A stretch of DNA of 64,000 bases from Clostridiaceae bacterium. Lineage in GTDB: Bacteria; Bacillota; Clostridia; Lachnospirales; Lachnospiraceae. The notes beneath the pieces were generated by a model. It was not told where the DNA came from and ran no database searches. It worked only from the letters and a program-made list of their open reading frames with translations. The DNA lies in NCBI GenBank assembly GCA_910574345.1, contig CAJSZV010000006.1, positions 132,340-196,339 on the forward strand, written 5' to 3'. A program made the position numbers and the translations under genes. Positions within the stretch are counted from its first letter, which is position 1; each line of letters opens with the position of its first letter. Positions 40,067 to 47,188 of the stretch are shown one piece after another.

Positions 40067-41263
40067 ATGAAGATAAAGAATGTATTTGACCTAATCTTCT
40101 CTATGGAAAACCTACACGCCGCCCTGGAGGATGCCTCCAGGGGCAGGCGGTACCAGAAGGATGTCCTGGCGTACAATCTGGATGCCTGGGAAAAGCTCAC
40201 TTTGTTGAGAGAGGAAATCCTAAGTGGCGGCTATTGTATAGAACGGTATTACATTTTCTATATCCATGAGCCAAAGCTGCGGATGATTATGTCAATATCC
40301 TTCCGTCATCGCATCGTCCAATGGGCGATTTACCGGGTGGTGAATCCGCTCCTGGTTCCGGGGTACATCAAGGACACATACGGATGTATTCCCGGCAGGG
40401 GCAGCCTGGGAGCTATGCAGCGGCTAAAATATTGGCTGGAGCTTGTCTCCCGGAAGGAAGGGGAAACCTGGTATTTCCTAAAATTGGATATAAGCAAATA
40501 TTTCTACCGTGTCTCACACCGGATACTGAAAGAAATCCTGGCAAAGAAAATCAAGGATGAAAGAGTGCTGGAGATTCTGTACGGGATTATCGACTGCAAA
40601 CATACGCCATTCGGCTTGCCACCTGGCAAGAATCCGGAGGACGTGCCGCTGGAGGAACGGCTTTATGATGTCGGGATGCCGATAGGGAACCTTTTGAGCC
40701 AGCTCTTTGCGAACATTTACCTGGATGCCCTGGACCAGTTCTGCAAGCGCGTCCTGGGAATCCGTTACTATATACGCTATATGGATGATGTGATTATATT
40801 GAGCAACAGCAAATTGCAGCTCCGGGAATGGAAAGACCGGATAGGCACCTTTCTGGAAGTGGAGCTGGAGCTTAATCTGAATCAAAAGACCTGCATCCGT
40901 CCGATAGCGCAGGGAATCGAATTTGTAGGATACAGAGTGTGGGCGGACGAAGTGAACGTGCGGAAAAGCACATCATTACGAATAAAACGGAACCTGGCCG
41001 GTGTCTGTGTGAAGTATGCCGAAGGGAAACTGACGCTCCAGGAAGTGACGCAGCGGTTCAACAGCTACATAGGGATGTTGGGCCATACAGACAGCCAGGC
41101 TCTTTTAGATAAGATATATCAAGAGATGGTTCTCACAACCGCGGAAGGAGGAAAGCTGGAGGATGGAGAGGAAGAACTTCTTTACATGCTCCCCATACAG
41201 CAGGAAATGCGTATGTCCTATGGGGAATGGGAAATGCGAAACGACTTGCAGCTGGTATGGTAA
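40067..41263 (+). CDS. DGR-type reverse transcriptase
   Basis: 398 residues. RT motifs in order: FYIHEPKLRMIMSISFRHRIVQWAIYRVV, TYGCIPGRGSLGA, FLKLDISKYFYRVSH (catalytic Asp), MPIGNLLSQLFANIYLD, RYMDDVIIL (YMDD at 238-241) and GIEFVGYRV. The SQ after GN in the fourth motif is the mark of DGR enzymes, replacing the QG of other retroelement RTs. With Avd it copies the template RNA with frequent errors at A. No maturase domain is present. Confidence 0.95.
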   Translation: MKIKNVFDLIFSMENLHAALEDASRGRRYQKDVLAYNLDAWEKLTLLREEILSGGYCIERYYIFYIHEPKLRMIMSISFRHRIVQWAIYRVVNPLLVPGYIKDTYGCIPGRGSLGAMQRLKYWLELVSRKEGETWYFLKLDISKYFYRVSHRILKEILAKKIKDERVLEILYGIIDCKHTPFGLPPGKNPEDVPLEERLYDVGMPIGNLLSQLFANIYLDALDQFCKRVLGIRYYIRYMDDVIILSNSKLQLREWKDRIGTFLEVELELNLNQKTCIRPIAQGIEFVGYRVWADEVNVRKSTSLRIKRNLAGVCVKYAEGKLTLQEVTQRFNSYIGMLGHTDSQALLDKIYQEMVLTTAEGGKLEDGEEELLYMLPIQQEMRMSYGEWEMRNDLQLVW

Positions 41264-41344
41264 GTGTGAGCATTGCTTGAATTTCCACATACCGGCAGGG
41301 CAGGAGCCTTGTCTGGCATGTGCGAATTTAAGAATAGATTTAAG

Positions 41345-41368
41345 ACCGCCTGGAGAGGGCGGTTTTTC
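41345..41368 (+). terminator. Rho-independent terminator after DGR
   Basis: ACCGCC (41345-41350), 7-base loop, GGCGGT (41358-41363), then TTTTT. Ends the DGR transcript before the lysis genes. Confidence 0.75.
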
Positions 41369-41390
41369 AGTGGAAGGAGGTGAAAAGGCT

Positions 41391-41720
41391 ATGGATAACC
41401 CGGTGACACATAGGGAGCTGGAGCAGTTCCGGCAGCTGATGGAGTCGGAGAATGAGCGGTTGAAGGAAGAAAACGACCGCCAGAATCACCGCATCGGAGT
41501 CCTGGAGAACAGCATCCAGAAGATGACCGACCTGGCAGCGTCCACAGAAAAGCTGGCGGTGAACATGCAGAACATGTTGAAGGTCCAGGAGGAGCAGAGC
41601 AAGCGCCTGGAGCAAATCGAGAACCGGGACGGCGAGAAGTGGCGGAAAGCGATGGCATACATCGGAACCGCGATACTGGGAGCTGTCCTGGCTATTGTAT
41701 TTGCCAAGATTGGGCTGTAG
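41391..41720 (+). CDS. XhlA-like hemolysin / lysis accessory protein
   Basis: 109 residues from ATG 41391, preceded by GGAAGGAGGTG. A long coiled coil (ELEQFRQLMESENERLKEENDRQNHRIGVLENSIQKMTDLA) followed by a C-terminal membrane helix (AYIGTAILGAVLAIVFAKIGL). This matches XhlA-type proteins encoded with holins in Firmicutes phages. The same frame is open upstream to 41163 with a Cys-rich stretch, which is not needed for this gene. Confidence 0.75.
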   Translation: MDNPVTHRELEQFRQLMESENERLKEENDRQNHRIGVLENSIQKMTDLAASTEKLAVNMQNMLKVQEEQSKRLEQIENRDGEKWRKAMAYIGTAILGAVLAIVFAKIGL

Positions 41721-41732
41721 AGGAGGCGAGGC

Positions 41733-42014
41733 ATGAAGGAAAAGAAAAGCGTCCGGACAATGGACATCATCCTGGCGGTGATTGCCGTTTTCCTGCTTCT
41801 CTTTATCGTGGTGATGGTGTGGCTTTACTACCAGACCGGGGCAATCCCGGACACGCTCTGCACATGCGTATTTGCTGCCTGCGGAGGGGAGTGTGGAGTC
41901 ATGGGCTGGATAAAGACCACGAAGGAGCGGCAGAGGGAGCGGTCATTCGAGCTGGAGGACAGGGAACACGAGGAACAAAGACAGAAAGAAATGGAGGCAA
42001 ATCTGAATGAATGA
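41733..42014 (+). CDS. Small membrane protein in lysis cassette
   Basis: 93 residues. An N-terminal membrane helix (IILAVIAVFLLLFIVVMVWLYY), a Cys/Gly segment (CTCVFAACGGECG), then a very charged C-terminal helix (KERQRERSFELEDREHEEQRQKEMEANL). It overlaps the holin start. Possible holin partner, antiholin or spanin-like factor; unproven. Confidence 0.65.
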   Translation: MKEKKSVRTMDIILAVIAVFLLLFIVVMVWLYYQTGAIPDTLCTCVFAACGGECGVMGWIKTTKERQRERSFELEDREHEEQRQKEMEANLNE

Positions 42015-42375
42015 GATTTTATTTGAGCTTTTGAAGGTAGTTATCATGGTGGCAGTCATGCTTATCACGCGGTATGCCATTCCCTGGGTAAGGGAGCGCA
42101 TCGGGGCGGATAAGCTGGCCCTGGCAGAGAAGTGGGTTCGGTACGCGGTACTGAAAGCCCAGCAGGTCATGTGGGCTGATGATGGGCCGGAACGCAAGGC
42201 ATACGTTACGGAGTTTCTGAAAGAGCTGCTTATTGAGAAGAACATTGCCCTTTCGGATGAACAGCTGGACATTCTGATTGAAGCAGCAGTGAAGCAGATG
42301 AAAATTGAAGCAGGCTCCGGTGTCACTATCAATAACTCTGCCGGTGAAGCTCCGGGAGAAAAGACTGCAAAATGA
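42007..42375 (+). CDS. Phage holin, LLH family
   Basis: 122 residues. An N-terminal membrane helix (FELLKVVIMVAVMLITRYAIPWV) is followed by the family's conserved cytoplasmic part (LALAEKWVRYAVLKAQQVMW..GPERKAYVTEFLKELLIEKN). LLH holins accumulate in the membrane and release the endolysin encoded next. Confidence 0.87.
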   Translation: MNEILFELLKVVIMVAVMLITRYAIPWVRERIGADKLALAEKWVRYAVLKAQQVMWADDGPERKAYVTEFLKELLIEKNIALSDEQLDILIEAAVKQMKIEAGSGVTINNSAGEAPGEKTAK

Positions 42376-42395
42376 TGTAGGAGGAGGGAAACGCT

Positions 42396-43994
42396 ATGGC
42401 ACTGAAAGGAAGTACGGTCCGGGAGCAGGTATGGAACTATCTGGCATCCGCAGGACTAAGCAATCATGGAGTGGCTGGCCTCATGGGGAATCTGTCCGCA
42501 GAGTCCAGGCTCAATCCTAAGAACCTGGAGGATCTCTGTGAGGCGCGGCTCAAAGAGGCCGGAAAGCTGTACTGTACGGATGAAACGTACACAGTGGCGG
42601 TGGACAGCGGGGAAATCAGCCAAGAGGAGTTCCTGCATCCTCTCCCGAATAAACAGTACGGGTACGGGCTGGCACAATGGACATCACCCGGAAGGAAAGC
42701 CGGCCTTTATGACCTGGCAAAGTCCAGGGGCGTGTCAATCGGTGATCTGGAGATGCAGCTGGATTTCCTCATGCAGGAACTTTCCACCAGCTACAGAAAT
42801 GTCCTGGAGATTCTGAAATCTGCAACTTCTGTGAGGGCGGCGTCTGATGCCGTCCTCATTGATTTTGAGCGTCCGAAGAACCAGGGAGAGGCTGTAAAGA
42901 AGAAAAGGGCTGGATATGGACAAAAGTATTATGACGAGTTTGTAAAGCCTGCATCGGTCAATACGGCAGGCACAAGCACCAAACCAGAAGGAGGTAAGGC
43001 AACTATGACAGAGACGCAGGCGAGGCAGCACATATTGAGCATCATGCAGGGCTGGGTAGGCTTGAAAAGGTCGGACGGCTCCCACAAGGTAATTATTGAT
43101 ACCTACAACGGACATAAGCCGCTGGCGCGGAACTATTCCGTGAAGTACACGGACGCATACTGCGCCACCACTATATCTGCAGCAGCAATCGAGGCAGGGT
43201 TCGATGACATCATCCCCCTGGAGTGCGGATGCGGCCAGATGATAGAGCTGGCAAAGAAGATGGGAATCTGGGAAGAAAACGACGCCTATGTACCGGAACC
43301 GGCGGACATCATCCTCTATGATTGGGATGATAACGGCATCGGGAACAACACCGGCTGGCCCGATCATGTCGGCATGGCGGAGAAGGTGGCAGGCAGCACC
43401 ATTACCGTCCTGGAGGGCAATATGAGCGGCGGCGTTGTGGGCCGCAGGAACCTCCAGGTCAACGGCCGGTATATCAGAGGGTATATCCTTCCGAAGTACG
43501 CAGGCAAGGCAGACAAGCCGGACGAGCCGAACACTTCCGGAAATCTGAAAGTGGGTGATATTGTGACATTCACCGGAAAGAACCATTACGCCAGCTCCTA
43601 TGCAAGCGCCAAAAAGGTCTCCTGCATGAGCGGCCAGGCGAAGGTGACGGCCATAAATGCAAAGGGAGCGCATCCGTACCATCTGGTGGCGGTTCCCGGG
43701 AAAGGCTCCAATGTATACGGCTGGGTGGATGCTGCTGACATCCAGGGCGCGGCATCCGGCTCCGGTCCTTCCGGGGGAACCGTGGCAATCAAGGTGGGCG
43801 ATACCGTGAACTATTCCGGGAACGTCCATTACACCAGCAGCTACAAGGGGGCGAAATCCTCCAGCTGCAAAGGCGGTACCGCGAAGGTGACGGCCATCAA
43901 CAAGACCGGGGCGCATCCGTACCACTTGAAGCATACCGGGAGCGGATGCACCGTGTATGGCTGGGTGGATGCCGACAAAGTTTCCAGATCATAG
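42396..43994 (+). CDS. Endolysin: tail-lysozyme-like + CHAP-like + two SH3-type repeats
   Basis: 532 residues. Residues ~5-190 match the phage tail lysozyme fold (VWNYLASAGLSNHGVAGLMGNLSAESRLNP with likely catalytic Glu36, YGYGLAQWTSPGRKAGL). Residues ~205-365 form a second catalytic unit of CHAP/NlpC type (DAYCATTISAAAIEAGF with the Cys, PDHVGMAEKV with the His). Residues ~385-445 and ~465-530 are two homologous wall-binding repeats, each ending in YGWVDA. An internal start at 43005 may give a shorter form lacking the first domain. Confidence 0.9.
   Translation: MALKGSTVREQVWNYLASAGLSNHGVAGLMGNLSAESRLNPKNLEDLCEARLKEAGKLYCTDETYTVAVDSGEISQEEFLHPLPNKQYGYGLAQWTSPGRKAGLYDLAKSRGVSIGDLEMQLDFLMQELSTSYRNVLEILKSATSVRAASDAVLIDFERPKNQGEAVKKKRAGYGQKYYDEFVKPASVNTAGTSTKPEGGKATMTETQARQHILSIMQGWVGLKRSDGSHKVIIDTYNGHKPLARNYSVKYTDAYCATTISAAAIEAGFDDIIPLECGCGQMIELAKKMGIWEENDAYVPEPADIILYDWDDNGIGNNTGWPDHVGMAEKVAGSTITVLEGNMSGGVVGRRNLQVNGRYIRGYILPKYAGKADKPDEPNTSGNLKVGDIVTFTGKNHYASSYASAKKVSCMSGQAKVTAINAKGAHPYHLVAVPGKGSNVYGWVDAADIQGAASGSGPSGGTVAIKVGDTVNYSGNVHYTSSYKGAKSSSCKGGTAKVTAINKTGAHPYHLKHTGSGCTVYGWVDADKVSRS
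43005..43994 (+). CDS. Possible internal-start endolysin isoform
   Basis: AGAAGGAGGT (42986-42995) lies 9 bases before an in-frame ATG at 43005, codon 204, exactly between the two catalytic domains. Initiation here would give a 329-residue protein with the CHAP-like domain and both binding repeats. The junction residues (KPEGGKATMTETQ) look like two genes that fused by loss of a stop. Confidence 0.5.
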   Translation: MTETQARQHILSIMQGWVGLKRSDGSHKVIIDTYNGHKPLARNYSVKYTDAYCATTISAAAIEAGFDDIIPLECGCGQMIELAKKMGIWEENDAYVPEPADIILYDWDDNGIGNNTGWPDHVGMAEKVAGSTITVLEGNMSGGVVGRRNLQVNGRYIRGYILPKYAGKADKPDEPNTSGNLKVGDIVTFTGKNHYASSYASAKKVSCMSGQAKVTAINAKGAHPYHLVAVPGKGSNVYGWVDAADIQGAASGSGPSGGTVAIKVGDTVNYSGNVHYTSSYKGAKSSSCKGGTAKVTAINKTGAHPYHLKHTGSGCTVYGWVDADKVSRS

Positions 43995-44009
43995 GAGGGC
44001 ATACAGCGT

Positions 44010-44183
44010 ATGAAAAATTACATCGGCGTTAAAATCGTAAAGGCGGAGCCGCAGGAGAAGGATGGCAGGCCCGGATATAAGGTAGTATATCCGGATGGCT
44101 ATGTGTCATGGTCTCCGAAGGATGTCTTTGAAAAAGCGTACAGAATACTTGACTGCGAAGATTTCATCAACAAGAAAGCGTAA
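44010..44183 (+). CDS. Small protein after endolysin (57 aa)
   Basis: 57 residues, MKNYIGVKIVKAEPQEKDG..., with ATAGGAGG upstream. The pattern GYKVVYPDGYVSWSPKDVFEKAYRILD is typical of short phage proteins found after the lysin gene. Function unknown. The late operon ends at the terminator that follows. Confidence 0.7.
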   Translation: MKNYIGVKIVKAEPQEKDGRPGYKVVYPDGYVSWSPKDVFEKAYRILDCEDFINKKA

Positions 44184-44213
44184 CACCGCATCTGCATCTC
44201 AATAAGGCGAAGG

Positions 44214-44250
44214 GCCTCTCTGTCATTTCCAGGCAGGGAGGCTCTTTTTT
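44214..44250 (+). terminator. Late operon terminator
   Basis: GCCTCTCTG (44214-44222) pairs with CAGGGAGGC (44234-44242, one G-T pair), followed by TCTTTTTT. It closes the structural/lysis transcript. Confidence 0.85.
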
Positions 44251-44266
44251 ATTGCCGTTTTAGACC

Positions 44267-44489
44267 GTCCGCGGATTGTCCTATGGACTGTCCGTGGAAA
44301 CGTCCAAAGAATGTCCAGAAGTCTAAAGCGTTTTGTCCTATGGACTGTCCGTGGATTGTCCGTGGACGCATCAATTCTGATTATCTCCAGCACATCCAGG
44401 CAGAATTTTTGGGAGCTGTTTCTTCTTATTATAATGTGCCTGGAATTTTAGACCGTCCTATGGACTGTCCGCGGACGCATCCGTGGACA
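44267..44489. repeat. Iteron-like cluster of TGTCCNNGGAC motifs
   Basis: At least nine copies of a 10-11 bp motif, (T)GTCC(GT, GC or TAT)GGA(C), in three groups: 44267-44298, 44335-44367 and 44455-44489. GTCCGCGGAC is a perfect palindrome. TTTTAGACCGTCC also occurs twice (44258, 44448). No convincing gene spans the block (44184-44571). It could be an origin, a partition site for the ParB at 53118, or a binding array for another protein. Confidence 0.6.
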
Positions 44490-44571
44490 GTCCAGCGTAA
44501 CCATAACCATAACCAAACCAATATTATATAGAAACATATATGTCCAAAAAGAAAAAGCACCAGGAAGGTGC

Positions 44572-45204
44572 TTAATCCTCACTATTCACGATATGGGAAA
44601 TTATCTGGCATATCCTATCCACATCTTTAGTCTCCAGAATGTAGCTTTGGGTGGAAAATTGGAATACCACACCATCTTCACAAGGAGTCATCGAAGAAAG
44701 AGCCGCTATCTTTTTATCGAATCCCCCTTTTGCTGCCACAAACACAATACGCTGATTTGTAATGGACAATGTACCCGGATAGGATTCTTCTACATTCCGG
44801 CGGACCGGTGCGCCTTTGCTGGCTCCGACACGGTACGTCACTCCCTTTGCTATCCGGAGGCTGATGCCTGCGTTTCCTCCAGCATATCCGATCACCTTAT
44901 TCTTGACAATGATGGAAGTTGCTGGCCTGGAATAATGGCACGTTTCCCCAGGAGCGGTAATGAGCGAGGTTGAAACAACGATAGGCAGCGTTCCATCCGG
45001 GAGTAGGATACTTCCGGAAGATTCCCCTTCCGGCGGCACTCCCTTTATCGCCTTGAGCAGGAGTGAAACGCTGTCAATAAACCATCCGATGCCAAAGAGA
45101 CCGAATGTGCATAGGTAAAGGATTCCTATGCCTATTTTGTGCTGTCTGAACTTATGGACGCCGAAGAATCCCAGGAATAAGCACAAGAAAAAATCTAACC
45201 ACAT
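44572..45204 (-). CDS. TM2-domain membrane protein (lysogenic moron)
   Basis: 210 residues, the only minus-strand gene inside prophage 1. The start was set at ATG 45204 because GGAGGTGG precedes it. An N-terminal TM2 domain (LDFFLCLFLGFFGVHKFRQHKIGIGILYLCTFGLFGIGWFIDSV) makes two membrane helices; after an ~45-residue linker a C-terminal beta domain (GTLSITNQRIVFVAAKGGFDKKI...SSMTPCEDGVVF) resembles bacterial PH-like/GRAM domains. It has its own promoter and is opposite to the lytic genes, so it is probably expressed in the lysogen and acts at the host membrane. Superinfection exclusion is a possibility only. Confidence 0.78.
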   Translation of the reverse strand: MWLDFFLCLFLGFFGVHKFRQHKIGIGILYLCTFGLFGIGWFIDSVSLLLKAIKGVPPEGESSGSILLPDGTLPIVVSTSLITAPGETCHYSRPATSIIVKNKVIGYAGGNAGISLRIAKGVTYRVGASKGAPVRRNVEESYPGTLSITNQRIVFVAAKGGFDKKIAALSSMTPCEDGVVFQFSTQSYILETKDVDRICQIISHIVNSED

Positions 45205-45222
45205 ATAACCACCTCCAATTCC

Positions 45223-45251
45223 ATTATAAGAGTGCAGAGAGGAAATGTAAA
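45223..45251 (-). promoter_or_regulatory. Promoter of the TM2 gene
   Basis: On the minus strand TTTACA (45251-45246), 17 bases, TATAAT (45228-45223), then the ribosome site and ATG 45204. It is divergent from and close to the rightward promoter at 45295. Confidence 0.75.
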
Positions 45252-45260
45252 TCAAAAGAA

Positions 45261-45278
45261 AACGCCTATTTGTGAGTT
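45261..45278 (+). promoter_or_regulatory. Operator copy 1
   Basis: AACGCCTATTTGTGAGTT, matching the consensus AACGCCNNNNNGTGARTT. It lies 40 bases upstream of the copy placed between the -35 and -10 of the promoter at 45295. Confidence 0.6.
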
Positions 45279-45288
45279 TTTGTCATTA

Positions 45289-45367
45289 TTTTTATTGACA
45301 AACGCCGAAAAGTGAGTTATAATACTAATATACAAAAGGATGATACAAAGAAAACTCACAAGGAGGC
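45289..45367 (+). promoter_or_regulatory. 79-bp duplicated promoter/leader, copy A
   Basis: Identical over 79 bases to 49151-49229. Contains TTGACA (45295-45300), 17 bases, TATAAT (45318-45323), an operator (45301-45318) filling the spacer, a dyad GTGAGTT...AACTCAC (45312-45318 and 45353-45359) across the leader, and the ribosome site AGGAGGC. Drives the operon from 45375. Confidence 0.85.
45301..45318 (+). promoter_or_regulatory. Operator copy 2 (in promoter spacer)
   Basis: AACGCCGAAAAGTGAGTT exactly fills the space from the -35 to the first base of the -10, so a bound repressor would block RNA polymerase. Confidence 0.65.
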
Positions 45368-45374
45368 GTTCACA

Positions 45375-45521
45375 ATGGCAGAAAGATGGATAGTAAGGGC
45401 AGCGGATGAAGATTTCGTTGAAAAAGAGTGCTTTGACAATTTCGATGATGCTGTTAAATATGCAGATAAGATGATAGAAATTTTCGGAGCATGGAATGTT
45501 GACTGTTATAGGGAGGTATAA
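45375..45521 (+). CDS. Small hypothetical protein (48 aa)
   Basis: 48 residues from ATG 45375: AERWIVRAADEDFVEKECFDNFDDAVKYADKMIE... Acidic, alpha/beta. First gene behind the strong repressed promoter at 45295, so it should be highly made on derepression. Unknown function; such first genes are often host-takeover or anti-defence factors, but nothing in the sequence shows that. Confidence 0.65.
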   Translation: MAERWIVRAADEDFVEKECFDNFDDAVKYADKMIEIFGAWNVDCYREV

Positions 45522-45525
45522 AGCT

Positions 45526-45816
45526 ATGATGAAGCAGGAATTTGAGGAGAGAATCGGCGGAGAGGTAAGGCAGAGCGACTATGCTATTATCGAGCATGTC
45601 TACACATGGCATCCGGCAATCAGTAACACCGAAGGGAAAGAGCAGATAGCAACGCTGTATAAGATGGGCGGAATGTGTCTCATTAAGGACATGGAGCCGA
45701 CAGCAAAGCTCATGGAGGAGCTGGATGCAGAGAAATTTGAGGCGGAGAACAAGCTGAAAGAGATTCGGAAGAAAATTGAGGATGTCGTTTGTGGCAGAAC
45801 AGAGAGGGAGGAATAA
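45526..45816 (+). CDS. Small hypothetical protein, coiled coil
   Basis: 96 residues from ATG 45526 (GGGAGGTATAAAGCT upstream). An N-terminal alpha/beta part (YAIIEHVYTWHPAISNTEGKEQIATLYKMGGMCLIKDM) then a coiled coil (KLMEELDAEKFEAENKLKEIRKKIEDV). The arrangement with a C-terminal coil suggests a dimer. No known family. Confidence 0.65.
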   Translation: MMKQEFEERIGGEVRQSDYAIIEHVYTWHPAISNTEGKEQIATLYKMGGMCLIKDMEPTAKLMEELDAEKFEAENKLKEIRKKIEDVVCGRTEREE

Positions 45817-45820
45817 GGAT

Positions 45821-46156
45821 ATGGCAATCAATTTCCAGGTAATGACAGAGAACCAGAAAAATGAATATGGGAGATACGTTCCGGATTGGGAGGCTCTGAA
45901 AGCTGGAGCCTCCTGCGAGGAGGAGAAGGAGTACATCGACAGGATCATCGCCCAGGACGAGAGATGGATAAGCAAGGGACGCGGAGAATTTGTAGGATTC
46001 ACATTCAATATGGTTTACATCACAAAGCAAAGCTGCGGCCACTTTGAAATCTTCCAGTCTCCACACAATGAGCATTACACACTGGAGGAAGTCCTGGAGC
46101 AGGCGCAGGAACACACAAAGTCAAAATGCAGCAGATGTATGTGCGGGAGGTATTGA
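45821..46156 (+). CDS. Hypothetical protein with Cys/His motif
   Basis: 111 residues from ATG 45821 (GAGGAATAAGGAT). The C-terminal part contains a CGHF...H..H and CSRCMC set (SCGHFEIFQSPHNEHYTLEEVLEQAQEHTKSKCSRCMCGR), a probable zinc finger. Unknown function. Confidence 0.65.
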   Translation: MAINFQVMTENQKNEYGRYVPDWEALKAGASCEEEKEYIDRIIAQDERWISKGRGEFVGFTFNMVYITKQSCGHFEIFQSPHNEHYTLEEVLEQAQEHTKSKCSRCMCGRY

Positions 46157-46157
46157 T

Positions 46158-46322
46158 ATGGCAAAGGTTCAAGAAGTCAAGAAAGCTATGGTTGCCCTGG
46201 GTTATCCAAAAACGGAATACATTGAGCTGGAAGAGCTGGATAACAGCAGGAGCAAAGTTATATATGACGGTCATTTTATAATCGGTATATATGACTTTGA
46301 ACGCCACACATTTGTAGATTAA
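46158..46322 (+). CDS. Small hypothetical protein (54 aa)
   Basis: 54 residues from ATG 46158, MAKVQEVKKAMVALGYPKTEYIELEELDNSR... ending IIGIYDFERHTFVD. It starts one base after the previous stop. The alpha-beta-beta pattern resembles small phage proteins of unknown role. Confidence 0.6.
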   Translation: MAKVQEVKKAMVALGYPKTEYIELEELDNSRSKVIYDGHFIIGIYDFERHTFVD

Positions 46323-46671
46323 AGGGCCGCAAGGCCCGCCGTAATGCAGCCGTGGACGGTCACAAGCCCGTGAAAATGCAGAGTGACGGAGGAGCAGTCT
46401 TTTTACAAACATTGTCTATTTGGTGCTGTCTGACAGGTTTTCGCCCGGTTTTTAATGTGAAAATGGGGAGGCGGTTTGAGCAGGGAACGCCGGAAAATGC
46501 TCATGGTGTCCAGCAAGTTTTCTGGCTTTAGTGTGAAACCAGATAAGGGGCGGTTCTCCCCGACATTCGCGTGAACCGGCGGAACGTATGAAAGCCGCTC
46601 TATAAATTCATACCCGAATAGACAATCTTTGTAAAAGGGCTGCGCCCGATCAAAAAAGCAGGAGGTAGAAC
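46323..46671 (+). ncRNA. Candidate structured non-coding RNA
   Basis: A 349-base gap without a plausible gene but full of paired segments. A 23-bp closing stem joins 46401-46423 (TTTTACAAACATTGTCTATT...) to 46614-46636 with one mismatch and one G-U pair. Inside are further hairpins (TCTGGCTTT with AAACCAGA at ~46530-46553; GGGG with CCCC at ~46556-46570). Before it is GGGCC-GCAA-GGCCC (46324-46337), a stem capped by a GNRA loop. No known class was recognised. Confidence 0.5.
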
Positions 46672-46923
46672 ATGAAAAGGAATGAATATTTCAAAAGAGC
46701 ATTGGAGCTATATGATAGCGGACAGGTAAGCGGAGAAGTTTATGATGCTATGATTATGAATGCAGATTGTTTCTGTGATGAAGATGACGAAGAGGACGAA
46801 GAGGACGGTTACGGCCTCCCCAGAACCTATGCGGAGATTGAATATGACGATTTTGACAATCCGGAGGCGATTGCAGGAGCCAGGTTTGATGATATGAACT
46901 TTACCAGGTACATGGAGAGATAA
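46672..46923 (+). CDS. Small acidic hypothetical protein
   Basis: 83 residues from ATG 46672 (CAGGAGG). Helical start (YFKRALELYDSGQVSGEVYDAMIM), then a run of D/E (CDEDDEEDEEDG) and an acidic end. DNA-mimic-like acidity is notable but no fold is recognised. Confidence 0.6.
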   Translation: MKRNEYFKRALELYDSGQVSGEVYDAMIMNADCFCDEDDEEDEEDGYGLPRTYAEIEYDDFDNPEAIAGARFDDMNFTRYMER

Positions 46924-46933
46924 GGAGGATGGT

Positions 46934-47188
46934 ATGGGGATTGTAAGAATAGGCAAGGTAGAGCTGACGCCGGAGGAGGCGGAGCGGTACTACCAGGAGG
47001 GAAAGTACATTGTCACATACGGATGTATCTACCAGCTTTTTTACAGTGTCGCCCAGAAAAGGGTGTATGGCACGGTGATTTATAGGCAGGCAGGCATGAC
47101 GCGGAAAGGCCGGTTCTTTGCTATGGATGCGGAGACGGTGAATCACCTGGTAGGGTTCAATCTGGTAAATAAGGAGGTATTAGCATGA
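46934..47188 (+). CDS. Hypothetical protein
   Basis: 84 residues, GIVRIGKVELTPEEAERYYQEGKYIVTYGCIYQLFYSVAQKRVYGTVIYRQAGMTRKGRFFAMDAETVN... beta-rich middle. RBS AAGGAGG. The next gene overlaps its stop by 4 bases. No known family. Confidence 0.6.
   Translation: MGIVRIGKVELTPEEAERYYQEGKYIVTYGCIYQLFYSVAQKRVYGTVIYRQAGMTRKGRFFAMDAETVNHLVGFNLVNKEVLA

Noticed and set aside
41163..41390. N-terminal Cys-rich extension of the XhlA-like frame
   Set aside because: It overlaps the end of the RT gene and contains the DGR terminator; ATG 41391 has a strong ribosome site. The CETTCSWYGKCEHC stretch is noted as a possible relic.
42735..43934. 399-codon open frame on the minus strand
   Set aside because: Antisense to the endolysin, whose domains are clear.
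44283..44531. 82-codon frame across the GTCC-GGAC repeats
   Set aside because: Its residues only mirror the DNA repeats (DCPW.VRG) and there is no ribosome site; kept as a repeat region, with a gene relic as the alternative.
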